Below are positions 1 to 8,895 of a stretch of DNA of 64,000 nucleotides, one piece after another. The notes beneath the pieces were generated by a model. It did not search any database. It saw nothing but the letters and a program-made list of their open reading frames with translations, and was not told where the DNA came from. Position 1 is the stretch's first letter. Each line of letters opens with the position of its first letter. The DNA comes from Clostridia bacterium (GTDB lineage: Bacteria; Bacillota; Clostridia; TANB77; UBA1234): contig JAFYBZ010000014.1 of assembly GCA_017539905.1 (NCBI GenBank), positions 120,312 through 184,311 of the forward strand. The letters are read 5' to 3'. The position numbers and the translations under genes were made by a program.

Positions 1-522
1 TATATAATCACCTGACTCATTAACTTTTAATACGCCTAAGCCGTATTTTTTAATCCAGCCAGATTCTTCATCATATTCACCATTTGCAATTGACATTAAT
101 AGGATATCTCCGCTTGTAGCATCTGCTGATGGTTTAATATCATATTCGAATTCTACAGCAACTTCATCTGCACCAAGATTCATTTCTGCAACTGCAGGAA
201 CTTCTTGTTCTGCTTCATAATCATAAGCTTTTGTAACGTTAGTTCTAACATCGAAAACTTTGTCTCCATATTCTTCACTAACAAGATTGAAGATTGCACT
301 TCTAACACCCATTTCGATTTCATTGTAGTTGTCTTTTAATGGGATGTTGCTTCCTGCTGTACCTGTTTGTTCTTTCTTTGGAACTTCTACAAATTCTTCA
401 CCTGAAGTAACAACTTCACCAGATTCTGGTTTAGCTGGTTGTTTACCACGGCTTAAAATTACTGCTGCTACTATACCAGCAATGATAAGTAAAATAACTA
501 TAACAATAATAGCTTTTTTCAT
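1..522 (-). CDS. Membrane-anchored exported protein, C-terminus outside window
   Basis: The visible 174 codons start at an ATG preceded by a GGAGGAG site and run off the window edge in frame. The N-terminus (MKKAIIVIVILLIIAG) is a single hydrophobic segment suited to a signal anchor. A short Pro/Ser/Gly/Glu linker follows (SGEVVTSGEE), then a soluble extracellular part with alternating acidic and hydrophobic residues. I recognise no family. Its SGE/SGD-rich linker matches other exported proteins in this window. It is the downstream-most gene visible on this strand, separate from the YgjV-like gene. Confidence 0.75.
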   Translation of the reverse strand, partial: MKKAIIVIVILLIIAGIVAAVILSRGKQPAKPESGEVVTSGEEFVEVPKKEQTGTAGSNIPLKDNYNEIEMGVRSAIFNLVSEEYGDKVFDVRTNVTKAYDYEAEQEVPAVAEMNLGADEVAVEFEYDIKPSADATSGDILLMSIANGEYDEESGWIKKYGLGVLKVNESGDYI

Positions 523-616
523 TTTCTCTCTCCTCCGTTTAGTTATAAAATGATACTTTTTTAAAGTCCGTTTCTAATACTACCACTTTGAAATAATATA
601 TACAAGCTTTTTAATT

Positions 617-1147
617 TTATGTAACCTTTTCTTTCGGATTTTTTATTAATGATACTGCTGTTGCAATTAATGTAATTGTCTCAAACACAATTGCTGCATA
701 TGATACATATACTATTGCATATACTAACCAACAAATAGCTACAATGATTCCTAATTTTCTAATTTTATCTTCATCACCAGTTAAGAAAGAAATGATTGCA
801 ACTGAGAATGCAATGAATGGCAATATAGAATAAATATTTTCATAAGCTAAAATAACAGCGATTAATAAAAATAGTATCATAAATAAAGAAAAAATATTTT
901 TTGACTTTTTTAGCTTATACTTATCCATAATATAAATAACAATATAAGTAATTAATCCTAACACATTACTAATAGCACCTGCTATTCCACTAAGCATAGA
1001 ATAATGTACCGTAAAAAACATATTAGCTATTATTTGCATGAATAGTATTTGTCTTTTATCCTTTCTATAAAAGCTGATTGATAAAAGCGCATACCCTATT
1101 GCGCCTATAATTTGTATTAAAATAAATCTCCAATCAATGTTTGTCAT
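617..1147 (-). CDS. YgjV-like inner membrane protein
   Basis: A 176-residue protein that is almost entirely hydrophobic, with about six membrane segments separated by short charged loops (KDKRQ, DKYKLKKSK, GDEDKIRK). Composition, length and topology fit the YgjV/Imp family of bacterial inner membrane proteins, which have no firmly assigned biochemical role. The ATG is preceded by ACGGAGTGATTT, a reasonable ribosome binding site. It stands alone between the terminator of the dockerin gene and the partial gene at the window edge. Family assignment is from overall pattern only. Confidence 0.6.
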   Translation of the reverse strand: MTNIDWRFILIQIIGAIGYALLSISFYRKDKRQILFMQIIANMFFTVHYSMLSGIAGAISNVLGLITYIVIYIMDKYKLKKSKNIFSLFMILFLLIAVILAYENIYSILPFIAFSVAIISFLTGDEDKIRKLGIIVAICWLVYAIVYVSYAAIVFETITLIATAVSLIKNPKEKVT

Positions 1148-1183
1148 TAAATCACTCCGTAATTATTTTTATACTATGATTAT

Positions 1184-1222
1184 AAAAGACACTTATTGTA
1201 AATTCAATAAGTGTCTTTTTAT
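1184..1222 (-). terminator. Rho-independent terminator of the dockerin gene
   Basis: A 15-bp perfect stem (AAAAGACACTTATTG paired with its complement) with a 6-nt loop lies directly after the stop codon of the gene at 1223-2818. A/T tracts on both sides mean it could work in either direction. Confidence 0.8.
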
Positions 1223-2818
1223 TTATGGTTTTACATATAGTTGTATCAACTTTCTTATATCTGCTACTGAAATAACTCCATCGCCATCCATATCCATTAT
1301 TGGGAAATCAGCTTCAGCTATTTGATCAGGATGTATGTATGCTTGTATTAATAATCTAATATCTTCAACAGTTATTACTTTATCTCCATTAATATCACCT
1401 TTTGCTTTTGTAGAAATATTAATAATTGTTTGCCAAGTGTTTGTTATAAACACTGGATTTCCTCCAACATTTTTTATAGCAGTAATTTTTACTGTAACAT
1501 TTCCAGTTGTTCCTTCTGGAATATGTTCAAACACATCAAGTGATCTAACTCCATAAGTATAATCGCTCTCTTCACCTATTTCATAATAGTAATCATCTGC
1601 ACCTTCATATGCATCCCAAGTAATTACACCGCTTGAAGATACACTAACATTTAAGTCGCCTAGTACTATATCACCTGTAAGGTTATCACTTGGAACTGAT
1701 TGCTCACTTGTAGGATATCCCTCCCCTTTGGCTTTAACTGTGAAGAAATATGTATTTCCTTCTTGTATTCTTGAATCATTAGTAAAATCAAAGCTATTTG
1801 TTGTAGGATAAATTGTATAAGAAGATGTTGTATTAGGACTAATAAATAAGAATAGAATATATGAATCTGCATTTGTTACAGCATCCCATCTAGCTATCTT
1901 TCCATCCCATCTAGGATTTTGTGGAGTATCTAATTGTTGATTTGAGGCTGAATAATTGTAAGTACCTGTCCAATCATTAGATAGGTGTTCACCTGTATCA
2001 GAGTTAAACGCAAATAACTTAACTTGATAAGATCCACTTGTAAGCCCAGCATACTCAGCTAAATTTGAAAGATCATATGAATATGTATTTGTTAAATTAA
2101 CACCTGCATATCCTGTCAATTCAATTCTAAATCTATTTGTCAATGCATATTGACCCCAACTCAAAGTATTTCCTACTAAAGTAACATTTGGAATATCACC
2201 TTTTTCAGCACTTGGATCGCTTACATAATAGCTTGCGCTTCCACCAGAAAAATCACTATTTGGATAACCTTCTCCTGTTGCAAACAAACCAAATCTATAA
2301 CTATGGCCAACTAATATTCTAGAGTCACTAGAAAAATCATGGTAATTATGTGTTTCTTCTATATCAAATTTTGATTCTGTATTAGTGTCTTCAAAAATGT
2401 ATACAAGATATTTTTGTGCATTAGTTACAGCAGTCCATCTAGCTGTTAAGCCATCCCATACTAAACCAGTTGGTTTATCTAACGGATCATGTGCGGCTGT
2501 ATAATGCCATTGAACTATATAAGTATTTGAAATCTCATTTTCACTTGAGTCTAATGCAGTAACTCCTACATCATAGTCTCCCGTTCTCATTCTCCAATCA
2601 TCAGCATATTGTGCTATATTATCAAGAAGATTTGCACTTGTAGTGATACAACCGCCATCTTCAATATCGACTCTATATTTTGAAGCTCCTTCATAAGGGC
2701 TCCAACTTAAATCGTTTCCACTTAACACTATATTTTGTATATCGCTCTTTGCAAAACAAACACTAGATAGAATCAAAGTAAAAACTAATAATAAAATTCC
2801 AACTTTTAATTTGTTCAT
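1223..2818 (-). CDS. Secreted repeat protein with C-terminal type I dockerin
   Basis: 531 residues. A signal peptide (residues 1-23, ending SVCFA) is followed by about five beta-rich repeats of roughly 90 residues resembling fibronectin type III modules. Each has a recurring W-(D/S)-(A/G/P)-x-(T/E) pattern such as LSWSPYEGA, ARWTAVTNA, LSWGQYAL, ARWDAVTNA and ITWDAYEGA. Residues about 470-531 form a classic dockerin: two calcium-binding loops (DINGDKVITVEDI and DMDGDGVISVADI), each followed by a helix. Dockerins bind cohesins, either in cellulosome-like complexes or on the cell surface. No cohesin gene or catalytic domain is in this window. Start chosen at the ATG after AAGGAGGAATA. A strong terminator follows. 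Confidence 0.85.
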   Translation of the reverse strand: MNKLKVGILLLVFTLILSSVCFAKSDIQNIVLSGNDLSWSPYEGASKYRVDIEDGGCITTSANLLDNIAQYADDWRMRTGDYDVGVTALDSSENEISNTYIVQWHYTAAHDPLDKPTGLVWDGLTARWTAVTNAQKYLVYIFEDTNTESKFDIEETHNYHDFSSDSRILVGHSYRFGLFATGEGYPNSDFSGGSASYYVSDPSAEKGDIPNVTLVGNTLSWGQYALTNRFRIELTGYAGVNLTNTYSYDLSNLAEYAGLTSGSYQVKLFAFNSDTGEHLSNDWTGTYNYSASNQQLDTPQNPRWDGKIARWDAVTNADSYILFLFISPNTTSSYTIYPTTNSFDFTNDSRIQEGNTYFFTVKAKGEGYPTSEQSVPSDNLTGDIVLGDLNVSVSSSGVITWDAYEGADDYYYEIGEESDYTYGVRSLDVFEHIPEGTTGNVTVKITAIKNVGGNPVFITNTWQTIINISTKAKGDINGDKVITVEDIRLLIQAYIHPDQIAEADFPIMDMDGDGVISVADIRKLIQLYVKP

Positions 2819-2856
2819 TATTATTCCTCCTTAAATACATACAAATAAATTGTATA

Positions 2857-3295
2857 CTATTGAAAATTTGAATTCAATACATTATTTAAGAAAGAAACAT
2901 CTATTAATTCATTTATTGGAATTATTTTTCTATCCATTAAAATAATTTCTTGATTAATATCATCAAAAGATTTTACAACACCAACCTCAGTAACATATCT
3001 TCCACCCTCTTTATATAAATCGGGCACAAAATATGTAAATGCTACTTCTTGTTTTTTATTCAAGTTTTCTTTTATCAATTGTAATTTACAATCTATCATC
3101 GCCATTAATTCTTCAGAAATTTCTTGCTTTGATAATGTCTCTCTACCAGTTTCTCTAACAGCATCTTCATATCCGAGTAAGAGCTGCAAAAGGAGCAAAT
3201 TGTGCAGAGCGCGCATAAAGCGACATAGGCGGATGCTTTTTTGAGCGATGATTTGGTAAATTTATAATATCGTCATATTCATGTGTGTACTTCAC
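2857..3295 (-). pseudogene. YolD-like protein gene, split by a one-base frameshift
   Basis: Two overlapping frames together make a complete YolD-like protein. A GTG at 3295, 8 nt after AAGGAGG, opens a frame ending SLYARSAQFAPFAALT. After one extra base near 3175 the family pattern continues in the next frame with GYEDAVRETGRETLSK and runs to the stop at 2857. YolD proteins usually read FAPFAALTGYEDA without a break, so an inserted base (ACTCGGATAT for ACTGGATAT) explains both frames. YolD-like proteins are small partners encoded next to Y-family polymerases, as here. Either the gene is inactive or there is a sequencing error. The downstream frame alone (119 aa) begins at a false internal start. 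Confidence 0.75.
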
Positions 3296-3311
3296 TCTTC
3301 ATACCTCCTTT

Positions 3312-3396
3312 ACGCAACTAGGGGACGGTTCTCAAGTTGCACCGTGCAACCGAGGGACAGGTCTATGCAACTTGAGAACCGTCCCCAAGTTGCATC
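3312..3396. repeat. Palindromic GGGAC-type repeat element (copy 1)
   Basis: Composite of inverted hairpin units. CGCAACTA-GGGGACGGTTCTC-AAGTTGC is followed by a GGGACAGGTCT unit and then the inverse GAGAACCGTCCCC unit ending in GTTGC. It abuts the stop codon of the Y-family polymerase gene and separates it from the yolD-like gene. Confidence 0.9.
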
Positions 3397-4876
3397 AACC
3401 TCGATGGCCTCCTACTTGACCGTTTCGTGCAATCATTGTTGCTCCATCAATAAAGTTCATTCCTTTTAATACAGAATTTTTTCCATATTTGTCTTTTAAA
3501 TCTAGCACTGCTTTTTGAAGTGATTTTTCCTCTCTTTCTTTTTTACGTTGTTCTTCTAACTTTGAATAATCTATAAAAATATTCATTTGTTCAAAAGTTA
3601 AAATATTTTTATAATCTTCTTCATTTACAACATCACAAGCAGTAATGCACAATTTTCGAACTAGTAAATCTTTATTAGCAATTCTATCGAATAAATTTAC
3701 TGCACCTTCTAAAATTAATTTAGTAGATGATGTCTTGTGATCTAAATTAATTGTGCCATGTGCATGCTTTGGCACTCGCCTACCATAGTGGTCATAATCG
3801 ACTTCACCACTATATTTAGAAGAATACAAATTGCTCACATCATAAATAATGTCTATAACAATTTTACTTGTAATTAATTCTCTTCGAACTAAACTTAGCG
3901 AAAGATTTTCTGCCATCTCTTTAATGATTAATCTTGCTTTATTAAAATTATATGCTTCACTTAAAACTTGGCCTTCGCTAAGACTATTAGTAACTGGCTT
4001 GAATGACTTAATACTTTCAATTGTACTTGGTTCATATCCCCATGCATGATCAATTAGTAATTCTGCATTTATTCCAAATAGTTTGTACAAAAACTCTTCA
4101 TCTTTAATTGACATTCGGGCAACATCGCCCATTGTGTACATTCCATATTTCTCTAGTTTTGACGAGATGCCTTTACCTACTCTCCAAAAATCTGTGAGAG
4201 GTTTATGACTCCACAAAAATTTTCTGTAAGACAATTCATCAAGGCCCGCGATTCTTACACCATTTTTATCTGGTTCCATATGTTTGGCAACAATATCCAT
4301 TGCAATCTTGCAAAGATATAAATTAGTACCAATTCCACAAGTGGCTGTGATGCCAGTCTCATCTAGTACATTTTGAATTACTGCTGTTGCAAGCTCTCGT
4401 GGAGTCATTTTATATGTAGGTAAATATCTAGTAACATCTATAAAAACTTCATCAATCGAATAAACACAAATATCTTCTTTAGAAAACCATTTTAAATAAA
4501 TAGAATATATTTTTTGACTATATTCCATGTAATATCTCATTCTTGGAGTTGCAACTATGTAGCTTAGTTCTAAATCGGGATTCTTTTCAAGAGCAATTGC
4601 ATCATAAGAAGTACAACTAAAAGTATGTTTAGGTGCAAACTTTCGTCTTTCGTTGTTAACCTCTTTTACTTTTTGAATAACTTCAAATAATCTTGCTCTT
4701 CCTGGAATTCCATATTTTTTAAGCGAAGGGCTGACTGCAAGACAAATTGTCTTTTCGGTGCGGGAGCTATCTGCAACGACAAGATTCGTAGTCAAAGGAT
4801 CTAATTTTCGCTCTTGGCACTCAACCGACGCATAAAAACTCTTTAAATCAATAGCAATATAGACCTTATCGTACAT
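3395..4876 (-). CDS. Y-family (UmuC/DinB-type) DNA polymerase
   Basis: 493 residues. This is an error-prone lesion-bypass polymerase. The palm motifs are present: AIDLKSFYASVEC near residues 8-20 carries the first catalytic Asp, and YSIDEVFIDVT near residue 140 carries the Asp-Glu pair. A helix-hairpin-helix/thumb region (IAGLDELSYRKFLW, GKGISSKLEKYGM) and a little-finger region to about residue 410 follow. The C-terminal tail is lysine-rich. Length and sequence suit the Firmicutes YqjW/UvrX-like group more than classical DinB. The yolD-like gene immediately downstream is the usual partner in this group. A candidate LexA/DinR box lies upstream, so DNA-damage induction is likely. Start is the ATG after GGGGAGGGTGAGAT. 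Confidence 0.92.
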   Translation of the reverse strand: MYDKVYIAIDLKSFYASVECQERKLDPLTTNLVVADSSRTEKTICLAVSPSLKKYGIPGRARLFEVIQKVKEVNNERRKFAPKHTFSCTSYDAIALEKNPDLELSYIVATPRMRYYMEYSQKIYSIYLKWFSKEDICVYSIDEVFIDVTRYLPTYKMTPRELATAVIQNVLDETGITATCGIGTNLYLCKIAMDIVAKHMEPDKNGVRIAGLDELSYRKFLWSHKPLTDFWRVGKGISSKLEKYGMYTMGDVARMSIKDEEFLYKLFGINAELLIDHAWGYEPSTIESIKSFKPVTNSLSEGQVLSEAYNFNKARLIIKEMAENLSLSLVRRELITSKIVIDIIYDVSNLYSSKYSGEVDYDHYGRRVPKHAHGTINLDHKTSSTKLILEGAVNLFDRIANKDLLVRKLCITACDVVNEEDYKNILTFEQMNIFIDYSKLEEQRKKEREEKSLQKAVLDLKDKYGKNSVLKGMNFIDGATMIARNGQVGGHRG

Positions 4877-4920
4877 ATCTCACCCTCCCCACTTAAGTAT
4901 TTCAACTAAATCATAATATA

Positions 4921-4934
4921 AGAACAACCGTTTG
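4921..4934 (-). promoter_or_regulatory. Candidate SOS (LexA/DinR) box
   Basis: AGAACAACCGTTTG on the plus strand has the GAAC-N4-GTT(C/T) core of the Gram-positive LexA operator with one mismatch in the inner half-site. It lies about 45-58 nt upstream of the polymerase start, where an SOS operator would act. It rests on pattern match alone. Confidence 0.45.
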
Positions 4935-4956
4935 TAAAGCGAACAAAATGTAAATT

Positions 4957-5020
4957 TTTAGACTTAGGGATGGTTCTCTAGTCCAAAATTGGACTTGAGA
5001 ACCGTCCCCTAGTCTAAAAT
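4957..5020. repeat. Palindromic GGGAC-type repeat, short form with a different stem (copy 2)
   Basis: A single inverted pair: TTAGACTTA-GGGATGGTTCTC-TAGTCC and its reverse complement with GAGAACCGTCCCC. The core matches the other copies, but the flanking stem is GACT/AGTC instead of GCAAC/GTTGC. It lies between the divergent polymerase and stalk-protein genes. Confidence 0.85.
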
Positions 5021-5094
5021 TCAAAAACTCTATTTTAATTTCAAAATCGTTATGCTACCATTTTTATATAAGAATATTGAAAAGGGGTTTTCAA

Positions 5095-6216
5095 ATGAAA
5101 AAAGTCGTATTTTTATTAGTATTAATTTTGATAGTAGCCTTATCTTCTATTTCCTTTGCAAAAATTGGAGATAAAACAGGAGATATTTATTCAACAGATA
5201 TTAGAGCATATATAAATGGCATTGAAGTAAAATCTTATAGCATCAATGGCAAAACTTGCGTTGCCGTAGAGGAAGTAACAAAAGCTTTTGCATACAACAA
5301 CGATTTACGTACATTATTCATTGGTTCTTTTGATCCACAATATATAATAAGATATAGTGCCAATACTTCTAATGTAAAAATCGGAAAAGTTGTTGGCCAT
5401 ACATACGAAACAGATATCGTAGTTTACATGTACGACAAAAAAATTCCATCATATGCAATCGATGGAATGACATGTGTATGTATTGAAGATTTAGGAGATG
5501 TTTATAATTATTCAGCAATCGGCGGAAAATGTACATGGGATCCTGATGCAAGAACAATTAGTTTAGAAATGTTATATGACACTCAAATAAACGATATTTT
5601 GGAAGCAAATAAATTCGATTTAGATATTAAAGATGGTATCGCAACATTAAAAAGAGATTACGTTGCTTCTGTATTATCTGTAGAATATAGCAATCCAGAA
5701 GAAACAAATGTAATTATTCCAATATCTATTTATTATAATAATGAAAACATTTTAATTGGATACATTTTAAAAACTCCAATGAATGTTTTGGCATATGTTG
5801 ATGATGTACTATCTATTGTAGATATCGATACTGAAATACTATATTTTGATAGAAATGCATTACAAGCAGTAGCGAAAGGAACATATGCAGCACTTCCTGC
5901 ATCAACAAGAAGAGATATTATTGATGATCACATCGATAAATTAATGGCAGAAATAGTTGAAAGATTCGATACAGATGCTTACACATTCTTATACTTAAAA
6001 CAACCTACTCCACACGGAACAAACAATGTACTATTATATATAACAGCAGATGGAACTGTAAGATACGTTTCAAGCGAATTAAACTTAGCATATAGTTCAA
6101 CATTAAATATTACTAAAGTAAACATCGACAGAGAATTAGGTATTGTTACCTTCACAGCAAATGCAAAATATCACTTCGCATTTAATTTATCAACAGGTGA
6201 ATTGATACAACTATAA
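5095..6216 (+). CDS. Secreted protein with two stalk-type (amine-oxidase N-like) repeats
   Basis: 373 residues from the ATG at 5095. A TTG 18 nt upstream is in frame, but the AAAGGGG ribosome site lies between the two, so the ATG is chosen. A signal peptide (to SSISFA, about 22 residues) is followed by two related beta modules. The first reads TDIRAYINGIEVKSYSINGKTC and the second TDIVVYMYDKKIPSYAIDGMTC. Each goes on to (V/I)x(V/I)E(E/D) and a short tail. This is the pattern of copper-amine-oxidase-N-like stalk domains common in clostridial surface proteins. The rest (residues about 160-373) is beta-rich and unrecognised. It is transcribed alone and ends in the palindromic repeat it shares with the convergent ABC genes. 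Confidence 0.75.
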   Translation: MKKVVFLLVLILIVALSSISFAKIGDKTGDIYSTDIRAYINGIEVKSYSINGKTCVAVEEVTKAFAYNNDLRTLFIGSFDPQYIIRYSANTSNVKIGKVVGHTYETDIVVYMYDKKIPSYAIDGMTCVCIEDLGDVYNYSAIGGKCTWDPDARTISLEMLYDTQINDILEANKFDLDIKDGIATLKRDYVASVLSVEYSNPEETNVIIPISIYYNNENILIGYILKTPMNVLAYVDDVLSIVDIDTEILYFDRNALQAVAKGTYAALPASTRRDIIDDHIDKLMAEIVERFDTDAYTFLYLKQPTPHGTNNVLLYITADGTVRYVSSELNLAYSSTLNITKVNIDRELGIVTFTANAKYHFAFNLSTGELIQL

Positions 6217-6227
6217 ATTTAGACTCG

Positions 6228-6322
6228 TTAAAAAGGGGCGGTTACGCAACTGGGGGACGGTTCTAAAGTTGCACGATGCAACTTTAGAACCGTCCCCCAG
6301 TTGCGTAACCATCCCTTTTTTA
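6228..6322. repeat. Palindromic GGGAC-type repeat acting as bidirectional terminator (copy 3)
   Basis: A near-perfect palindrome of about 90 bp centred near 6275: GTTAAAAAGG, CGGTTACGCAACT, GGGGGACGGTTCT, AAAGTTGCA and the complements in reverse. Bounded by A and T tracts, it lies exactly between two convergent genes, so it should end transcription from both sides. Confidence 0.9.
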
Positions 6323-6328
6323 ACACAC

Positions 6329-7954
6329 TTAAGCTTCGATTTCTCTATATCTTTTTCTTCCATATTTAGAAAGTATCATCCAAAGCACTAATAAAATACC
6401 TCCAAGCAATACATCTTCTATAATCATTGCATAATCTCCAAGGCCAGCAAGCACAAATGTAATAGCAACAAAAACTCCCGCTAAAAACATTCCGCCAAAC
6501 ACAGCAACCATAGAACTTGTGCTTTGTTTAACAACTTCAGTATCAGAAGAAGCATTCATCTTTGGATATTTTAAATTTACAATCAATCCAAATACAGCAG
6601 CAATCGATGGAGCAATAAAGCTAGCCAAGATTATTAATACAGCATCTAAAATACTTACTTCAAATGAAAATAAGAAAATAATATCGCAAATCAAAACTGC
6701 TGGAATCGTAATAATATCACTCATCAAAACTTTAGCTAAAAGCATCTTATCCTCTTTAACAGGAAGTGACTTCGAAATATTAAAAGTTTTTCCTTCTAAA
6801 GAAATTGATGATGATGTGATTGATGTCATAAATGAAAGTCCAATCAAAATTGCTAAATAAACTTTTGGTGCAAGCATATGAAGCGTTGCTACATCCTCCA
6901 TCGGAATATTCTCAGATGCCATAGAAATAATTGCTTGATCAAAGTTTAAGCATAATGCAACAGTAGCAATTAATAGTAGTACTATTCCAAACATCGTGTT
7001 AACAACATATACTGTCGATGAAAAATATCTTACAAATTCTTTTTTAAGTAATGCCATTATCACGCTACTCTTTTTATAGCTAAAATCTTCTACTGCAATT
7101 TGTTTTGTTTTCACTGCTTTAAAGTTTTCTTTAGATTTTGAAATAATTCTAAAATATTTCTTTCCAGCAAGTGTAACAAATAATAGTAAAAGCAACGCAT
7201 TAATAGCAATTAATAATACAAACTTAACTATGTCAAAGCCATTAATCAAATCCATATAGATATCAATAGGAAAATAAACACTTCTAATAGTCGCATCTAT
7301 ATTAGCTGCATTCTCAGTTATACTAGCAATAACACTCTTTAAATTAAAAGAAGCTATCATTAATATAGAAATGAATATGAATGTCAAAATAATTTGTACA
7401 GCTCTTCTAGCTTTAAATCTTACCGAAATTTGCTTGGTAATAAATCCAATCATGCATCCTAAAACTGTAGGAATTATTGGAAATAGAATTAGCATAATAA
7501 CTGTTATAGCATAAAAATACGCTGTCGGTTTAACATAGTAAGCATAAATTGCAATTCCTGGAACAGTAAATAACAAACTATATAAAAATTGAAAAACATA
7601 CAATTTAATAACTCGCGCTGTCAAAATGCTCTTTTTAGAAATCGGAAGTGAAAACAACAATTCACTGTCTTTTGCTTCAAACAAAATTCCTTGTGATTTA
7701 TATACACCTTCAACTAAAGCAAGTATACTTGGAAGTGCGATCGCAAGTTCCAAAAGAATATACATCAAATTTGCTTTATCAAGTTCTACAGCAATTGGTA
7801 AATACATACTACCTATTCCGTATAAAACAAATAAAGCAAGCAGAATTGGAACCAAAGTTTTAGTCATATCTGATGAAGTATCTTTCGCTTTGAAGTTGAA
7901 AATTTGCATATCTTGGCTCATGACAGCTTTAAGTAAAGAGAAAAATTTAATCAT
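6329..7954 (-). CDS. ABC exporter permease subunit
   Basis: 541 residues with about twelve hydrophobic segments in two halves, separated near residues 250-290 by a charged cytoplasmic stretch (KKYFRIISKSKENFKAV). Typical of large ABC-2-like exporter permeases. Its start overlaps the last 8 bp of the ATP-binding subunit gene, and its GGAGGAAAAG site lies inside that gene, so translation is probably coupled. No substrate can be inferred. The pair is simple (ATPase plus permease) with no regulator or two-component genes nearby. Confidence 0.85.
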   Translation of the reverse strand: MIKFFSLLKAVMSQDMQIFNFKAKDTSSDMTKTLVPILLALFVLYGIGSMYLPIAVELDKANLMYILLELAIALPSILALVEGVYKSQGILFEAKDSELLFSLPISKKSILTARVIKLYVFQFLYSLLFTVPGIAIYAYYVKPTAYFYAITVIMLILFPIIPTVLGCMIGFITKQISVRFKARRAVQIILTFIFISILMIASFNLKSVIASITENAANIDATIRSVYFPIDIYMDLINGFDIVKFVLLIAINALLLLLFVTLAGKKYFRIISKSKENFKAVKTKQIAVEDFSYKKSSVIMALLKKEFVRYFSSTVYVVNTMFGIVLLLIATVALCLNFDQAIISMASENIPMEDVATLHMLAPKVYLAILIGLSFMTSITSSSISLEGKTFNISKSLPVKEDKMLLAKVLMSDIITIPAVLICDIIFLFSFEVSILDAVLIILASFIAPSIAAVFGLIVNLKYPKMNASSDTEVVKQSTSSMVAVFGGMFLAGVFVAITFVLAGLGDYAMIIEDVLLGGILLVLWMILSKYGRKRYREIEA

Positions 7955-8663
7955 TATTCTTTTCCTCCAAATCTAAAAATACTTGTTCCAAGCTTTCATC
8001 GCCTTTTATTTCATCCATGTTCCCTACTTTAACAATCTTGCCTTCTTTAATAATAGCAACTCTATCACAAAGCTTTTCAGCAACATCCAAAATATGAGTT
8101 GAAAAGAAAATCGTTTTTCCTTCCTTGCACATTTCTTTCATAATTGTCTTCATATCATAAACGGCCTTTGGATCAAGTCCAACAAAAGGCTCATCCATAA
8201 TAAGAATTTTTGGTTCATGAACAAGTGCGGATATCAAAGCAATTTTTTGTTTCATACCATGAGAAAAAGTTGAAATCGTATCATTAAGCTTATCCTCTAT
8301 CTCAAACATTTTAGCGAACTTAATTGTGTTTTCTTTTCGAACATTTTCTGGTGTATCATACATATCACAAATGAAATTAATATAGTTAATAGCCTTCATG
8401 TTTTCATACAAATCTGGATTATCTGGAACATATGCAATCTCTTTTTTACATTCCATTGGTTTTTCCTTAATAGATTTGCCATTAATTAAAATATCTCCGC
8501 TATTAAAGTCGTTTATTCCTACAATTGATTTTATTGTAGTTGTCTTACCTGCTCCATTGTGTCCAATAAAAGCAAATAATTCTCCATCTTTTACTTCAAA
8601 AGAAATATCATCAACTGCTTTCTTATCTCCATATAGTTTTGTTAAATTTTTAATCTCAATCAT
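7947..8663 (-). CDS. ABC transporter ATP-binding protein
   Basis: 238 residues. Walker A GHNGAGKTT near residue 34, signature-like STFSHGMKQK (an FSHGM variant of LSGGQ) near 134, Walker B ILIMDEP near 153 and the switch His in FFSTHILD near 188. This is the usual layout of an ABC-2 exporter ATPase. It is first in the two-gene operon with the permease it overlaps. Start is the ATG after AAGGTGATTTAG. Confidence 0.95.
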   Translation of the reverse strand: MIEIKNLTKLYGDKKAVDDISFEVKDGELFAFIGHNGAGKTTTIKSIVGINDFNSGDILINGKSIKEKPMECKKEIAYVPDNPDLYENMKAINYINFICDMYDTPENVRKENTIKFAKMFEIEDKLNDTISTFSHGMKQKIALISALVHEPKILIMDEPFVGLDPKAVYDMKTIMKEMCKEGKTIFFSTHILDVAEKLCDRVAIIKEGKIVKVGNMDEIKGDESLEQVFLDLEEKNND

Positions 8664-8705
8664 CTAAATCACCTTGCAATATTATATCATATTTTTTAGA
8701 CTTCT

Positions 8706-8834
8706 CGCAACGAGGGGACGGTTCTCAAGTTGCACGATGCAACTAAGGGACAGGTCTTTAGTAGCATAGACGTGTCCCCCGGTTGCATCGTGCAACTTGA
8801 GAACCGTCCCTCCGTTGCGTCCCTCCGTTGCGCA
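8706..8834. repeat. Palindromic GGGAC-type repeat (copy 4)
   Basis: Four hairpin units. GCAACGAGGGGACGGTTCTC and a GGGACAGGTCT unit are followed by the inverted units GACGTGTCCC and GAGAACCGTCCC. An extra tandem TCCCTCCGTTGCG lies at the right end. Confidence 0.9.
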
Positions 8835-8848
8835 TCATTCTAACAAAA

Positions 8849-8878
8849 AGAGATGAAAGAATAATCTTTCATCTCTTA
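8849..8878 (-). terminator. Terminator of the SLH protein gene
   Basis: A 12-bp stem AAGAGATGAAAG/CTTTCATCTCTT with a 6-nt loop and a T tract on the minus strand, just after the stop of the gene at 8896-10593. Confidence 0.75.
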
Positions 8879-8895
8879 TATATTTAATTTAAATA

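Noticed and set aside
329..553. Plus-strand ORF of 74 codons at the window start
   Set aside because: Complement of the partial minus-strand exported protein, which has a good ribosome site and coding bias.
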